In this document: positions 53,055 to 62,392 of the stretch, piece by piece
How the letters are laid out: every line of letters begins with the position of its first letter
Position numbering within the stretch: the first letter of the stretch is position 1
Assembly: GCF_900142065.1 (NCBI RefSeq)
Contig: NZ_FSRJ01000004.1
Location: 62,001 to 126,000 of the forward strand
From: Agromyces cerinus subsp. cerinus
Lineage (GTDB): Bacteria; Actinomycetota; Actinomycetes; Actinomycetales; Microbacteriaceae
DNA length: 64,000 nucleotides
Reading direction: 5' to 3'
Program-made: the position numbers and the translations under genes
Notes under the pieces: generated by a model
Databases searched by the model: none
Told to the model about the DNA's origin: nothing
Seen by the model: the letters and a program-made list of their open reading frames with translations, nothing else

Positions 53055-54203
53055 TCAGGCTCCCTTCACGGCGGCGGCGCCGAACGCGGCGCCCTTCGGC
53101 GCTGCGCTCGTGCCGGCGGCGGCCTTCGCCGCGTTGCGCGCAGCGACGAGCGAGTCGTGCGTCGGGGCATCCGGAACCGTCTCGGGGCGGTTCTTCGCGA
53201 ACTCCTTGCGCAGCACCGGCACGACCTCGGAGCCGAGCAGGTCGAGCTGCTCGAGCACGGTCTTCAGCGGCAGGCCCGCGTGGTCCATGAGGAAGAGCTG
53301 TCGCTGGTAGTCGCCCACGTAGTCGCGGAAGCCGAGGGTCTTGTCGATGACCTCCTGCGGGCTGCCGACCGTGAGCGGGGTCTGCGAGGTGAACTCCTCG
53401 AGGCTCGGGCCGTGGCCGTAGACGGGTGCGTTGTCGAAGTAGGGGCGGAACTCGCGCACGGCGTCCTGCGAGTTCTTGCGCATGAACACCTGGCCGCCGA
53501 GTCCGACGATCGCCTGCTCGGCCGTGCCGTGCTCGTAGTGCTCGAAGCGCTGGCGGTACAGCGCGATCATGCGCTGGGTGTGCGACGCGGGCCAGAAGAT
53601 GTGGTTCGCGAAGAAGCCGTCACCGTAGTAGGCCGCCTGCTCGGCGATCTCGGGGCTCCTGATCGAGCCGTGCCAGACGAACGGGGGCACGTCGTCGAGC
53701 GGGCGCGGCGTGGACTGGAAGCCCTGCAGCGGCGTGCGGAACTGGCCCTCCCAGTCGACGAAGTCCTCGCGCCACAGGCGGTGCAGCAGCCCGTAGTTCT
53801 CGATCGCCAGGTTGATGCCCTGACGGATGTCCTTGCCGAACCACGGGTAGACGGGGCCGGTGTTGCCGCGGCCGAGCATGAGGTCGACGCGCCCGTCGGC
53901 GACGTGCTGGAGCATCGCGAAGTCCTCGGCGATCTTCACCGGGTCGTTCGTGGTGATGAGCGTCGTCGAGGTCGTGAGCTGGATCTTCGACGTCTTCGCC
54001 GCGAGGTAGGCGAGCGTCGTGGTCGGCGAGGAGGAGAAGAAGGGCGGGTTGTGGTGCTCACCGAGTGCGAAGACGTCGAGGCCGACCTCTTCGGCGTGCT
54101 GGGCGATCGTCAGCACATCCGTGATGCGCTCGTGCTCGCTCGGCGTGCGCCCCGTCGTCGGGTCCTGAGTGATGTCGCTGACGGTGAAGATTCCGAACTG
54201 CAT
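53055..54203 (-). CDS. LLM-class flavin monooxygenase (CE1758 type)
   Basis: 382 residues of a luciferase-like TIM barrel: FALGEHHNPPFFSSSPTTTL, LTTSTTLITTNDPVKIAEDF, DLMLGRGNTGPVYPWFGKDI and PFVWHGSIRSPEIAEQAAYY. The last ~30 residues are Ala-rich and low-complexity. Start ATG 54203 after GGAGGGCAACC. First gene of a two-gene operon with the FMN reductase. It probably oxidises or desulfonates a small organic compound; substrate unknown. Confidence 0.91.
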   Translation of the reverse strand: MQFGIFTVSDITQDPTTGRTPSEHERITDVLTIAQHAEEVGLDVFALGEHHNPPFFSSSPTTTLAYLAAKTSKIQLTTSTTLITTNDPVKIAEDFAMLQHVADGRVDLMLGRGNTGPVYPWFGKDIRQGINLAIENYGLLHRLWREDFVDWEGQFRTPLQGFQSTPRPLDDVPPFVWHGSIRSPEIAEQAAYYGDGFFANHIFWPASHTQRMIALYRQRFEHYEHGTAEQAIVGLGGQVFMRKNSQDAVREFRPYFDNAPVYGHGPSLEEFTSQTPLTVGSPQEVIDKTLGFRDYVGDYQRQLFLMDHAGLPLKTVLEQLDLLGSEVVPVLRKEFAKNRPETVPDAPTHDSLVAARNAAKAAAGTSAAPKGAAFGAAAVKGA

Positions 54204-54324
54204 GGTTGCCCTCCTGGGCTCTTCCTCGTGGGAGTTTTCCGCGTTGCATGCTTTTGCATACATTTCCGACAACGGATGCCCCACGCCCACTATTCCCGAT
54301 CAGCCGAGGTCGTGCGCACGCGAA

Positions 54325-54354
54325 GGGCGGGGGTGCCGATCGGCACCCCCGCCC
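54325..54354. terminator. Perfect 30-bp palindromic terminator hairpin
   Basis: GGGCGGGGGTGCCGA followed by its exact reverse complement, 15 bp each side. It lies 15 bp downstream of the M28 peptidase stop (54369, minus strand) and upstream of the LLM gene start. It best serves as the terminator of the M28 gene. Confidence 0.82.
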
Positions 54355-54368
54355 GTTGGCGGAACGAA

Positions 54369-55961
54369 CTACCCGATGCTGCCGTGGGCGAAGCCGCCGC
54401 CGCTGCCGACGGTGCCCTCGGGCCCGGCCGGCACCGGGAGCGTGAGCCCGCCCGGGACCTTCTTGCCGACCACACCGTTGACCGACTCGGTCGAGTAGGC
54501 GTAGGCGAGCACGGCGAACGCGATCGCATCGACGTTCACGTCGAATGCGTACTCGTCGACGTTGCCGAGGTCATCGCATGCCTGGTGGTAGCACTGGTCG
54601 AGCATCTCGCCGACCTCGCCACCCCAGATCGCCTGCTGCTCGGGCGTCTTGAACTCGTCGGCGCCGGTGAACAGGCCGCCCGCGGCGATGCCGTTGAGGA
54701 TGAACGCCTCGTAGTCGCTGCGACCGCTGAACTCCGCGTCGTCATACGGCACGCCGGCACCCGTGAAGTAGCTCTCGAAGAGGTCCTCGATCTGCACCGA
54801 GCCCTCGGGAACCGTCACCGGCGCCTCGAAGCCCGACTCGTCGCCGTCGTAGATCATGAACATGTAGTTGGGCGAGGCGACCATGTCGAAGTTGAGATAC
54901 AGCGCGATCTCGTCCTTCTCTGCTTGCGAGAGTGCTGCGACGTAGGCGGCCGAACCGAGCAGGCCGTCTTCTTCGGCACCCCACCAGGCGAGTCGCACGG
55001 TGTTCTGCGGCTTGACCTTCGACATCTGCTGGGCGATCTCCAGCAGTGCTGCCGAACCGCTGCCGTTGTCGTTGATGCCCGGTCCTTCGCGCACCGAGTC
55101 GAGGTGCGCGCCGGCCATCACGACGTTGCCGTCGTTCGTGCCGGGCAGTTCGGCGATGATGTTCTTCTGGGGGCGCGGGTCGGGCGCGGGCACGAAGACG
55201 TGCGCCGAGGAATCGGGCTCGGCGAGTGCGACACCCTGCGCGAAGCTCGCCCCGACGACCGGAATGCCGTGCGCGACCGTCGAGCCGTCGGACCGCGACG
55301 AGGCGTCGGCGACGATGAGGCCCTCACGGTCGGGCGTGTTGCCCTGGTTGAAGATGATGACGCCCACGGCGCCCGCCTGCTCGGCGAAGAACGCCTTGTC
55401 GCCGAAGTTGCAGGTGCCGCGCTGCACGAGCGCGATCGAGCCTGCGGGGAATCCGTTGAAGTCGGCGGCCTCGCAGCCGCTCGTCGACGCCCGCGGCGGC
55501 GTGAGGTTGATGTCGACCGGAACGACCGCGGCGGTGACGTCGCCGTCACCGCTGCCGCTGAATGCGCCGGTCGGGTAGTCGGCCTCCACCGGGGTGAGCT
55601 GGGTGAGCGACGAGTCTCCGATGAAGTCGTAGTCGAACTCCTCGATCGAGACGTTCCATCCGGCATCCTCGAGGGTCTCGACGACGTAGTCGACACTGGC
55701 CTCGTAGCCAGGAAGGCCGGCCGCTCGGTTGCCGCCGTTCTCGTCGGCGATCGACTGCAGCGCCTGGAGGTGCTCCATCGCGCCGTCGGCGTCGACGCAC
55801 TCGAGCAGCTTCTGAACCGTGTTGTTGGTCCGCGTCTCGCAGCCGTTGCCGGCCGGTGTCGCGAAGGCTGCCCCGTTGGGCACGAGTGCCAGTCCGGCGA
55901 CCGCCGCGGTCGCGATCACCGCCGTCCTGGCGCGCTTGGAAAGTGTTGCAGATGGGTACAT
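54369..55961 (-). CDS. Secreted M28 family aminopeptidase with PA domain
   Basis: 530 residues. A signal peptide of ~35 residues ends at AAFATPAG. A protease-associated domain (about 130-250, SIALVQRGTCNFGDKAFFAE) is inserted before the catalytic M28 domain. Zinc ligands: His in MAGAHLDSV, Asp in GINDNGSGSAALLE, Glu-Glu in AWWGAEEDGLLGS, Asp in LNFDMVASPN and a late His/Asp region. It resembles Streptomyces-type aminopeptidases. Exported zinc exopeptidase for peptide use. The transcript ends at the palindrome 54325-54354. Confidence 0.93.
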   Translation of the reverse strand: MYPSATLSKRARTAVIATAAVAGLALVPNGAAFATPAGNGCETRTNNTVQKLLECVDADGAMEHLQALQSIADENGGNRAAGLPGYEASVDYVVETLEDAGWNVSIEEFDYDFIGDSSLTQLTPVEADYPTGAFSGSGDGDVTAAVVPVDINLTPPRASTSGCEAADFNGFPAGSIALVQRGTCNFGDKAFFAEQAGAVGVIIFNQGNTPDREGLIVADASSRSDGSTVAHGIPVVGASFAQGVALAEPDSSAHVFVPAPDPRPQKNIIAELPGTNDGNVVMAGAHLDSVREGPGINDNGSGSAALLEIAQQMSKVKPQNTVRLAWWGAEEDGLLGSAAYVAALSQAEKDEIALYLNFDMVASPNYMFMIYDGDESGFEAPVTVPEGSVQIEDLFESYFTGAGVPYDDAEFSGRSDYEAFILNGIAAGGLFTGADEFKTPEQQAIWGGEVGEMLDQCYHQACDDLGNVDEYAFDVNVDAIAFAVLAYAYSTESVNGVVGKKVPGGLTLPVPAGPEGTVGSGGGFAHGSIG

Positions 55962-56116
55962 CGTCTCCCCTTCCGTGCCGGTTCGTCATCGTTGACCCCC
56001 GGTCGCGGGCCAGCATATGTCGAGCGCCGCGCCGACCGACAGCCCCAGTTCCATATCGGCCGCCACGACGCACGGATCGAGCGTGGCTCGACCGCCTCGT
56101 GGCTAGACTCGCCGTG

Positions 56117-56932
56117 ATGGGCACGATTTCGGTCATCATTCCGAGCCTCAACGACGCGGACTTCCTCGCCGCATGCCTCGATGCGCTCGCGAGCCAGACC
56201 CGGCGCCCCGACGAGGTCATCGTGGTCGACAACGGGTCGACGGATGCCACGACCGCCGTCGCCCTCGCCGCGGGCGCGCGAGTGGTGCACGAACCCCTGC
56301 GCGGCATCTGGCCCGCGACGGCCGCCGGGTTCGACGCGGCATCCGGTGATCTGCTCGCCCGCCTCGATGCCGACTCGATCCCCGCGCCCGACTGGATCGC
56401 CGAGATCGAGCGGCGCATGGTGGGGCCGGACCACCCGGCCGTCGTCACGAACGGCGGCACGTTCTACGGCCGCAACGCGGTCGTGCGCTGGATCGCCCGC
56501 AACCTCTACATCGGCGGCTACTTCACGGTCATCGGCGCGCTGCTGGGGCATCCGCCCATCTTCGGTTCGAACTACGCGATGCGCGCCGACGTGTGGGTCC
56601 GGCTCCGCGACCTCGTGCACCGCGATCGCGCCGATGTGCACGACGACCTCGACCTCGCGTGGTGGATGCAGCCGGGCATGACCGTCGTGCGCGACCGGCG
56701 CATGCTGGTTCGCGTCTCGGCGCGCCCGTTCGACAGCTTCGATGGTCTCGCGCGGCGAGTGCGCATGGCGTTCCACACGATGTCGGTCGAGTCGCGGGAG
56801 TGGCCGCCGCTCACCCGGCGCGCGGAACGACGTCGGGCGCCGGTCTGGGTGTGGGAGGCGAGCGGACTGCCCGCCGACCCCGACGGCGACGACGTGACCG
56901 AGACCGATGGAGAGGAACCGCTGCCCGCGTGA
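56117..56932 (+). CDS. Family 2 glycosyltransferase
   Basis: 271 residues of a GT-A fold: VIIPSLNDADFLAACLDALA, VDNGSTDATTAVA and the DxD-type LARLDADSIPAPDW. There is one weak membrane-associating stretch near 155-175 (YFTVIGALLGHPPIFGSNYA). It uses a nucleotide sugar, probably for a cell-envelope or lipid acceptor. No partner gene lies beside it. Divergent from the M28 gene with about 155 bp between starts; nothing else seen in that gap. Confidence 0.88.
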   Translation: MGTISVIIPSLNDADFLAACLDALASQTRRPDEVIVVDNGSTDATTAVALAAGARVVHEPLRGIWPATAAGFDAASGDLLARLDADSIPAPDWIAEIERRMVGPDHPAVVTNGGTFYGRNAVVRWIARNLYIGGYFTVIGALLGHPPIFGSNYAMRADVWVRLRDLVHRDRADVHDDLDLAWWMQPGMTVVRDRRMLVRVSARPFDSFDGLARRVRMAFHTMSVESREWPPLTRRAERRRAPVWVWEASGLPADPDGDDVTETDGEEPLPA

Positions 56933-56956
56933 GGGGCGGCGGTCCGCCCACGACGG

Positions 56957-57925
56957 CTAGGGAGTGAGATCGCTCGCCGCGAAGAGGGCGAGCATGTCGC
57001 GCACGAGCTGATGCGGCGCCGTCTCGCACGGGCTGTGGCCGGTGGGGTACACCGCGAAGTGCGCCCCGATCTCGCGTGCGAAGCGCTCGTGGAGCTCGCG
57101 CGGCCAGAGGTCGTGCTCCCCGACCGCGACGAGTTTCGGGATCGTCGACGCGGCGAGATCCGTCCGCAGGTCGGGCGTCTCCATCATGAGCGCGATGATG
57201 TCGTCGACGCTCTCGCGCCGCGTGAGCGCGAAGCGCTCGCGCACGAATTCGAGCCGGCGCGGCGGCACCCGGTTGAGGTTGTTGCGGATGCCCCAGAGCA
57301 TGAGCGCGGCACCCTGGTGCGGCGAGGTGAACGAGCTGATCGGCCCGATGCGCTTGACCCCGCGGAACGCCTGTCCCGCCTCGGGAGGGGCGCTGAGGAG
57401 CGTGAGGCTCGCGAACCGGTCGGGTCGTTCGAGCAGCGCGAGCTCGGCGAGCGTGCCGGCGAAGCTGTAGCCCAGCACGTGCGCGGGCGCCGTGCCGTCG
57501 TCGAGCACGGCGAGCAGGTCGTCGAGGAAGAGCCGTTCGTCGTAGCGCGGGCGCGCCGGTTCGAGGTTCCACGGTCCGGCGCGCCACGACTCGTACTGGC
57601 CGGCGAGGTCGAAGGACTCGACCCGATAGCCGGCCGCGGCGAAGAGCGGAATCATGAGCACGAAATCCTCTTTGGAACCCGTCGCGCCGGGCACGAGCAC
57701 GATGCGCGGAGCATCGGCCGCCCCCAGCGCGACTCGAGCGAGCGTGCCGCTCGGCGCCGCGAACGCCGTGTGCTCCGCTCCCTCGGGGAACACCCGCCAG
57801 TCGAGATCGGGGATGGCCTCGTCGGCACGCCGCGCGTCGTCGACGGCGACCTCGGGTTCCGACGCGGTGTCGGCGACCGGGCCGCGCCGACGGAATGAAC
57901 CGAGCGCGCCTCCGAATGCGACCAC
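56957..57925 (-). CDS. Alpha/beta hydrolase
   Basis: 322 residues from a GTG at 57925 (the frame is open a little further). The nucleophile elbow is LGYSFAGTLAELAL (Ser in G-Y-S-F-A), oxyanion region LVPGATGSKEDF, acidic residue in VAVGEHDLWP and catalytic His in YPTGHSPCETAP. The ~40-residue N-terminal tail is basic and unstructured. Substrate unknown. Convergent with the GT2 gene and divergent from the thioredoxin gene. Confidence 0.85.
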   Translation of the reverse strand: MVAFGGALGSFRRRGPVADTASEPEVAVDDARRADEAIPDLDWRVFPEGAEHTAFAAPSGTLARVALGAADAPRIVLVPGATGSKEDFVLMIPLFAAAGYRVESFDLAGQYESWRAGPWNLEPARPRYDERLFLDDLLAVLDDGTAPAHVLGYSFAGTLAELALLERPDRFASLTLLSAPPEAGQAFRGVKRIGPISSFTSPHQGAALMLWGIRNNLNRVPPRRLEFVRERFALTRRESVDDIIALMMETPDLRTDLAASTIPKLVAVGEHDLWPRELHERFAREIGAHFAVYPTGHSPCETAPHQLVRDMLALFAASDLTP

Positions 57926-58061
57926 GTCTTCACGATAGCGGCGACGGCACCGACCCGGTGGGGAAACCGCGGTGTCGGCCCGCCGCACGGTCGAGACGGC
58001 TCACACCTCGCGCAGAGCGAACACCGAGCGCGGCCACAGACTGCGCGTTTAGGCTTGGGGC

Positions 58062-58439
58062 ATGGCTACCGTGGCGCTCACCCTTGACACCTTCGAGAAG
58101 ACGATCCTCGAAGGCGGCACCGTCTTCGTCGACTTCTGGGCCGGATGGTGCGGCCCGTGCATGCAGTTCGCACCGCACTACGAGGCTGCCGCCGAAGCGA
58201 ACCCCGACCTCACGTTCGCCAAGGTCGACACCGAAGACCAGCAGCAGCTGGCCGCAGCCATGAACATCACGTCGATCCCGACGATCATGGCCTTCAAGGA
58301 CGGCATCGGCGTCTTCGCCCAGGCCGGCGCCCTCCCGCGCCCGATGCTCGACGAGCTGATCTCGCAGGTGAAGGCGCTCGACATGGAGCAGGTGCGCGCC
58401 GACCTCGACAAGCAGGAGGCCGAGGAGGCGTCGGCCTGA
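58062..58439 (+). CDS. Thioredoxin
   Basis: 125-residue classic thioredoxin: FVDFWAGWCGPCMQFAP with active-site Cys30/Cys33 and cis-Pro in ITSIPTIMAFKDG. No signal peptide, so cytoplasmic. The C-terminus has an extra ~15-residue acidic tail. The sole gene of its unit; the next gene is convergent. Distinct from the membrane-anchored CARC thioredoxin at 5.0 kb. Confidence 0.94.
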   Translation: MATVALTLDTFEKTILEGGTVFVDFWAGWCGPCMQFAPHYEAAAEANPDLTFAKVDTEDQQQLAAAMNITSIPTIMAFKDGIGVFAQAGALPRPMLDELISQVKALDMEQVRADLDKQEAEEASA

Positions 58440-58467
58440 GCCGAACGATCTCCTGCGCGAGGCGGGG

Positions 58468-59082
58468 TCACTCCGCTGTCGCGTCACCGAGCCGCTCGAG
58501 GCCGCTGAGGTCGAGTTCGACCCCGTAGGGTCGCGAGCTTCCGGTGATGAGCGCCGGCACCCGCGCATAGCTGCCGTGCTCGCGCATGCCGTCGAGCAGG
58601 TCGCGCCAGCGGTCGTCGGCCGCGGCGCTGAGGAATCCGGCATGACGCGGCCGGTCGCCGCCGACCAGTTGCACGCCGATGCGGTACCGCCGCGACAGCC
58701 AACGGCTCGCACGCGGCACGAGCACCGCATGCTGCTCGGGGCCGCCGTACAACCGGGCGAGCTCGATCGCCGGCTGGTGCCGGTGCTCGTCGACCACCGG
58801 CGCGACGGCGCGCACTCCGCGCTCGACGCGCTCCGCGTCGACGAGCTCGAGCCCGTCGAGGCTCGTGAGGTCGCCCCACTGGTCGGGGTTCGAACGTCGC
58901 GACCCGCGCACGAGGCCGACGATGAGCCATGCGACCGCCGCAGCGAGGATCGCGAGGAACGGCCAGAGCAGCCACGGCGGGCCCTCGGGTCGCACGATCC
59001 CCGTCAGCAGGAGCAGCACGAACACGACGAGGTACGGGAACGGCTCCCAGGCGAGCAGGGGCTTCGAACGGGGCGCGGGCAT
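58468..59082 (-). CDS. Two-helix membrane protein of unknown function
   Basis: 204 residues. Two adjacent membrane helices (about 17-29 and 38-57) are followed by a ~140-residue soluble domain (WGDLTSLDGLELVDAERVER, YRIGVQLVGGDRPRH). The start MPAPRSKPLL follows a weak ribosome site; the frame is open upstream without sense. Family not recognised. It lies between a thioredoxin gene (convergent) and an LLM oxidoreductase gene. Confidence 0.7.
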   Translation of the reverse strand: MPAPRSKPLLAWEPFPYLVVFVLLLLTGIVRPEGPPWLLWPFLAILAAAVAWLIVGLVRGSRRSNPDQWGDLTSLDGLELVDAERVERGVRAVAPVVDEHRHQPAIELARLYGGPEQHAVLVPRASRWLSRRYRIGVQLVGGDRPRHAGFLSAAADDRWRDLLDGMREHGSYARVPALITGSSRPYGVELDLSGLERLGDATAE

Positions 59083-59143
59083 GTGCTTCAGGGTATCGCG
59101 GGCAGGCTGACGCCAGGCCCGGCGGATGCCTCGGCGCCCGTGG

Positions 59144-60031
59144 TCAGCGCAGGCGCGCCATGAGCTCGGCCACCTCGTCGAGCACCGACTCGTCGCCCGC
59201 GTAGAGCCCGTGCTCGCGCGGCCAGTGCGCGACGACGTCGGTGAACCCGAGCTCGGCGGCACGCCCGACGGCGTCCTCGAAGGCCGCGGCGCTCGCGAGG
59301 CTGTATCGCGGCTCGGAGTCGAGCGAGAGGATCCGGTCGAGACTCGCCGGGTCGCGGTCCTGGCGCGCACAGGCGTCGTCGAGCCGTGCGCTCAACTCGG
59401 CGAGGCGCCGCCACCAGGCGTCGGTGTCGTCGACGGTGGTGCCCGTCGTCACCCAGCCGTCGCCGAGCCGCGCCACGAGGTCGAGGCTCTTCGGCCCCTC
59501 CGCCGCGAGGTGGAGCGGCATGCGCGGTCGCTGCGCCGGCTCGCCGACCATGCGGGCTCCGGACGCCGTGAACCACTCGCCATCGAAGGAGATGCCGCCC
59601 GACTCCGGCTCTTCGAAGCGCAACAGCACGTCGATCGCCTCTGCGAACTCGACGAACCGCGCGAGCCGCTGCCGCGGCGTGTACTCGGACTGACCGAGCA
59701 CGAAGGCGTCGAACCCGGTGCCGCCCGAGCCGACCCCGAGCAGCAGGCGGCCGCCCGAGATCTGGTCGAGCGTCGCGACCTCCTTCGCGAACGGCACCGG
59801 ATGCCGGAAGTTCGGGCTCGCGACGAAGGTGCCGAGCCCGATGCGCTCCGTGACCATCGCTGCCGCCGTGAGGGTGGGCACCGTGGCGTGCCAGCGCTCC
59901 CCCGCGAGACCTCGCCACGAGAGGTGGTCGTAGGTCCAGGCGTGATCGAACCCGAGTTCCTCGGCACCGCGCCAGTAGTGCACCGCCTCGGGCCACTCGT
60001 ACTGCGGGAGGATGATCACGCCGAATCGCAT
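59144..60031 (-). CDS. LLM-class flavin-dependent oxidoreductase, F420-type candidate
   Basis: 295 residues: MRFGVIILPQYEWPEAVHYW start, TYDHLSWRGLAGERWH, LLLGVGSGGTGFDAFVLGQ and LHLAAEGPKSLDLVARLGDG. This is the F420-dependent type rather than the bacterial luciferase type; cofactor choice is inferred from the family and not proved. It lies 32 bp downstream of the trans-sulfuration gene on the same strand and may share a transcript. Confidence 0.85.
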   Translation of the reverse strand: MRFGVIILPQYEWPEAVHYWRGAEELGFDHAWTYDHLSWRGLAGERWHATVPTLTAAAMVTERIGLGTFVASPNFRHPVPFAKEVATLDQISGGRLLLGVGSGGTGFDAFVLGQSEYTPRQRLARFVEFAEAIDVLLRFEEPESGGISFDGEWFTASGARMVGEPAQRPRMPLHLAAEGPKSLDLVARLGDGWVTTGTTVDDTDAWWRRLAELSARLDDACARQDRDPASLDRILSLDSEPRYSLASAAAFEDAVGRAAELGFTDVVAHWPREHGLYAGDESVLDEVAELMARLR

Positions 60032-60063
60032 GATCAGATTCTAGGCAGAGCCGACCGGGCCGT

Positions 60064-61266
60064 TCAGCCGACGAGCGGCCCCACTGCGACGTCGAGCGCC
60101 TGCTGCAGGTCGGCGATCAGGTCGTCGGCGTCTTCGAGTCCGATCGAGAAGCGCAGGTGCCCGAAGGTCTTGAACCCGTCGGGGTAGTACGCCACGCGCG
60201 GCCCGGTCGTGCCGACGTGCACGATGAGCGACTCGTCGTGCCCGAGCGAGACCGCCGAGGTCACGATGCGCAGCGCGTCGACGAAGGCGTTCTGCACCTC
60301 GGGGCCGCCGTCGACGGCGAACGACATCACTCCGCCGTACGCCCCGCCGAACTGCGTCGTCGCCAGGTCGTGCTGCGGGTGCCCCGCGAGCCCCGGGTAG
60401 GCGACGAACGCGATGCGCGGGTCGGCGTCGAGCGATTCGGCGACGCGCAGCGCGGTCGGGAAGGTCTGGCGGAGGCGCAATGGCAGCGTCACCGAGCCGC
60501 GCATGATGAGCCAAGCGTTGAACGGGCTGATGACGCCGCCGACGTCGACCATCGCGTCGGCCTTCAGTTGCGCGATGAGTTCGCGCCGTCCCGAGACCGC
60601 CCCGCCCATGGCATCGCCGTGGCCGTTGATGTACTTCGTGAGCGAGTGCACAGAGAGGTCGGCGCCGTGATCGAGCGGGCGGAAGAACGGCGGCGGTGTG
60701 AAGGTCGAGTCGACGCTGAGCAGGGCGCCGGCCTCGTGCGCGATCGCGGCGACGCCCGAGACATCCGTCACCTTGGTCGTGGGGTTCGCGATCGCCTCGA
60801 TGTGCACGAGACGCGTGGTCGGGCGCAGTGCCGCCCGCACGGCGTCGAGGTCGCTCGTGTCGACGAAGTCGGCCTCGATGCCGTACTTCTCGGGGAAGAG
60901 TTCGGTGAAGAGCCGATAGGTCGCCTCGTACGAGACATCCGAGACGATCACGTGGTCGCCCGACTTCAGGAAGGTGAAGAACACCGCGTGCAGCGCCGCG
61001 ACGCCGCTCGCGAGCACCACCGAGTCCTCGCTGTGCTCGAGCACCGCGATCTTCCGCTGCAGCCCGATCTGGTTGGCGCCCGAGTTGCGGGTGTACAGCG
61101 GGGTCTCGGTGCCCGACCAGCTCATCGTCGACGGGTCGTCGGGCAGCGCGTAGGAGTTCGCCATCACGATCGGCGTGCGGATCGCCCCCGACCCGCCGTC
61201 GAGGGCGTTGCCGGCGTGCACCGCCTGGGTCGTGTCGGCGAGGTCGGTCCAGTCGGCGCGTGTCAT
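60064..61266 (-). CDS. Trans-sulfuration PLP-dependent enzyme
   Basis: 400 residues of the Cys/Met metabolism family. PLP-binding Lys is in SVHSLTKYINGHGDAMGG; YTRNSGANQIGLQRKIAVLE, SGVAALHAVFFTFLKSGDHV and VSDVSYEATYRLF are typical. Members include cystathionine gamma-synthase, beta/gamma-lyases and methionine gamma-lyase. The DVSYEAT phrase and proline-rich FTPPPFF loop look like a cystathionine gamma-lyase/beta-lyase subgroup, but the reaction is not resolved. Possibly co-transcribed with the LLM gene. Confidence 0.9.
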   Translation of the reverse strand: MTRADWTDLADTTQAVHAGNALDGGSGAIRTPIVMANSYALPDDPSTMSWSGTETPLYTRNSGANQIGLQRKIAVLEHSEDSVVLASGVAALHAVFFTFLKSGDHVIVSDVSYEATYRLFTELFPEKYGIEADFVDTSDLDAVRAALRPTTRLVHIEAIANPTTKVTDVSGVAAIAHEAGALLSVDSTFTPPPFFRPLDHGADLSVHSLTKYINGHGDAMGGAVSGRRELIAQLKADAMVDVGGVISPFNAWLIMRGSVTLPLRLRQTFPTALRVAESLDADPRIAFVAYPGLAGHPQHDLATTQFGGAYGGVMSFAVDGGPEVQNAFVDALRIVTSAVSLGHDESLIVHVGTTGPRVAYYPDGFKTFGHLRFSIGLEDADDLIADLQQALDVAVGPLVG

Positions 61267-61333
61267 GCCTCGACGCTACGCCTCGGCACGCCGAGTGTTA
61301 CCGCCGATTGCGGATAGCGCCTCGACTCGCGGG

Positions 61334-62299
61334 CTATTCGCGGGCGTTGACGGCGACCGGCACCAGGTCGATGTCGAGGGCGACCGCCGCGGCGTCCCTC
61401 GGCCGTTCGAACCGCACGAGCACGATGCCGCCGAGGATGAGCAGGCCGCCCGCCGCCTGCAGCGGACCGATCGCCTCGCCGAGCACGAACCAGGCCACGA
61501 TCGCGGCGAAGATCACCTCGGAGAGCCCGAGGAACGAGGAGACGCGCGTGCCGAGCATGCGGATCGCACTGATGCCCGCGACGTAGGCGAACGCCGTCGA
61601 GACGAGGCCGACCGTCAGCACCGGGACCCACCACGGCGCGACCGTGCCGAAGTACTGCACCTCGACGAACTCCGCCGAGAACGGCACGACCCCGACGATG
61701 CCCAGCACGCCGAGCACGACGGCGCCCACCACGAAGCCGCTCGCGGCGAGTGCGATCGGCGGCACCGAGGCATCCGCTCGCTCGCCGAGCACGTAGTAGA
61801 CGCAGACGCCGACCATCGCCACGCCCGCGAGCAGCAGCCCGACCACGTCGAGCCCGCCGCCGCCGGGGCCGATCACGAGGTAGAGCCCCACGATCGCCAG
61901 CACCGAGCCCGCGATGACGACGAACTGCGGCGCCCGGCGCTGGCGAGCCCAGGCGACCAGCACGAGGGCGACGGGCGCGAGGTACTCGATGAGCAGCGTC
62001 GTGCTCACGGGGATCAGCGCGATCGAGGCGTAGAAGGCGACCTGCGTGCCGACGACGGCGATGAGCGCGTAGGCGAGCACCGTCCAGCGGGCGCGCCAGA
62101 GCGGTCGCAGGTCGAAATTCAGCGCGATGAGGCCCGGCACGATCAGCGCGATCGCCGCGACGCCGATGCGGGCGAAGACCGCGGCGCCGGGCGACCAGCC
62201 CGATTCGAGGAGCGGCTTGACGACCACGCCGCCGGCGCCGAAGGCGAGCCCCGCGGCGAGGCCCACCGTGATGCCGAGGATGCCCTTCGAACCGCGCAT
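61334..62299 (-). CDS. EamA/DMT family transporter
   Basis: 321 residues, ten predicted membrane helices in two EamA repeats (GLAAGLAFGAGGVVVKPLLE; LVSTAFAYVAGISAIRMLGT). Members export amino acids, nucleosides or other metabolites. The C-terminus has an extra ~25-residue tail. Divergent from the CGNR regulator with 93 bp between starts, so that regulator may control it. The 93 bp hold the two promoters but no clear palindrome. Confidence 0.9.
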   Translation of the reverse strand: MRGSKGILGITVGLAAGLAFGAGGVVVKPLLESGWSPGAAVFARIGVAAIALIVPGLIALNFDLRPLWRARWTVLAYALIAVVGTQVAFYASIALIPVSTTLLIEYLAPVALVLVAWARQRRAPQFVVIAGSVLAIVGLYLVIGPGGGGLDVVGLLLAGVAMVGVCVYYVLGERADASVPPIALAASGFVVGAVVLGVLGIVGVVPFSAEFVEVQYFGTVAPWWVPVLTVGLVSTAFAYVAGISAIRMLGTRVSSFLGLSEVIFAAIVAWFVLGEAIGPLQAAGGLLILGGIVLVRFERPRDAAAVALDIDLVPVAVNARE

Positions 62300-62392
62300 C
62301 GGCGTCTCCTTCTGGTGGTGGGTTCCGCGGCCACGTCATGACCGAACGAGGTTATGCTCGTGACAGTACCCCTACCGGACGTCAGGAGTCAA

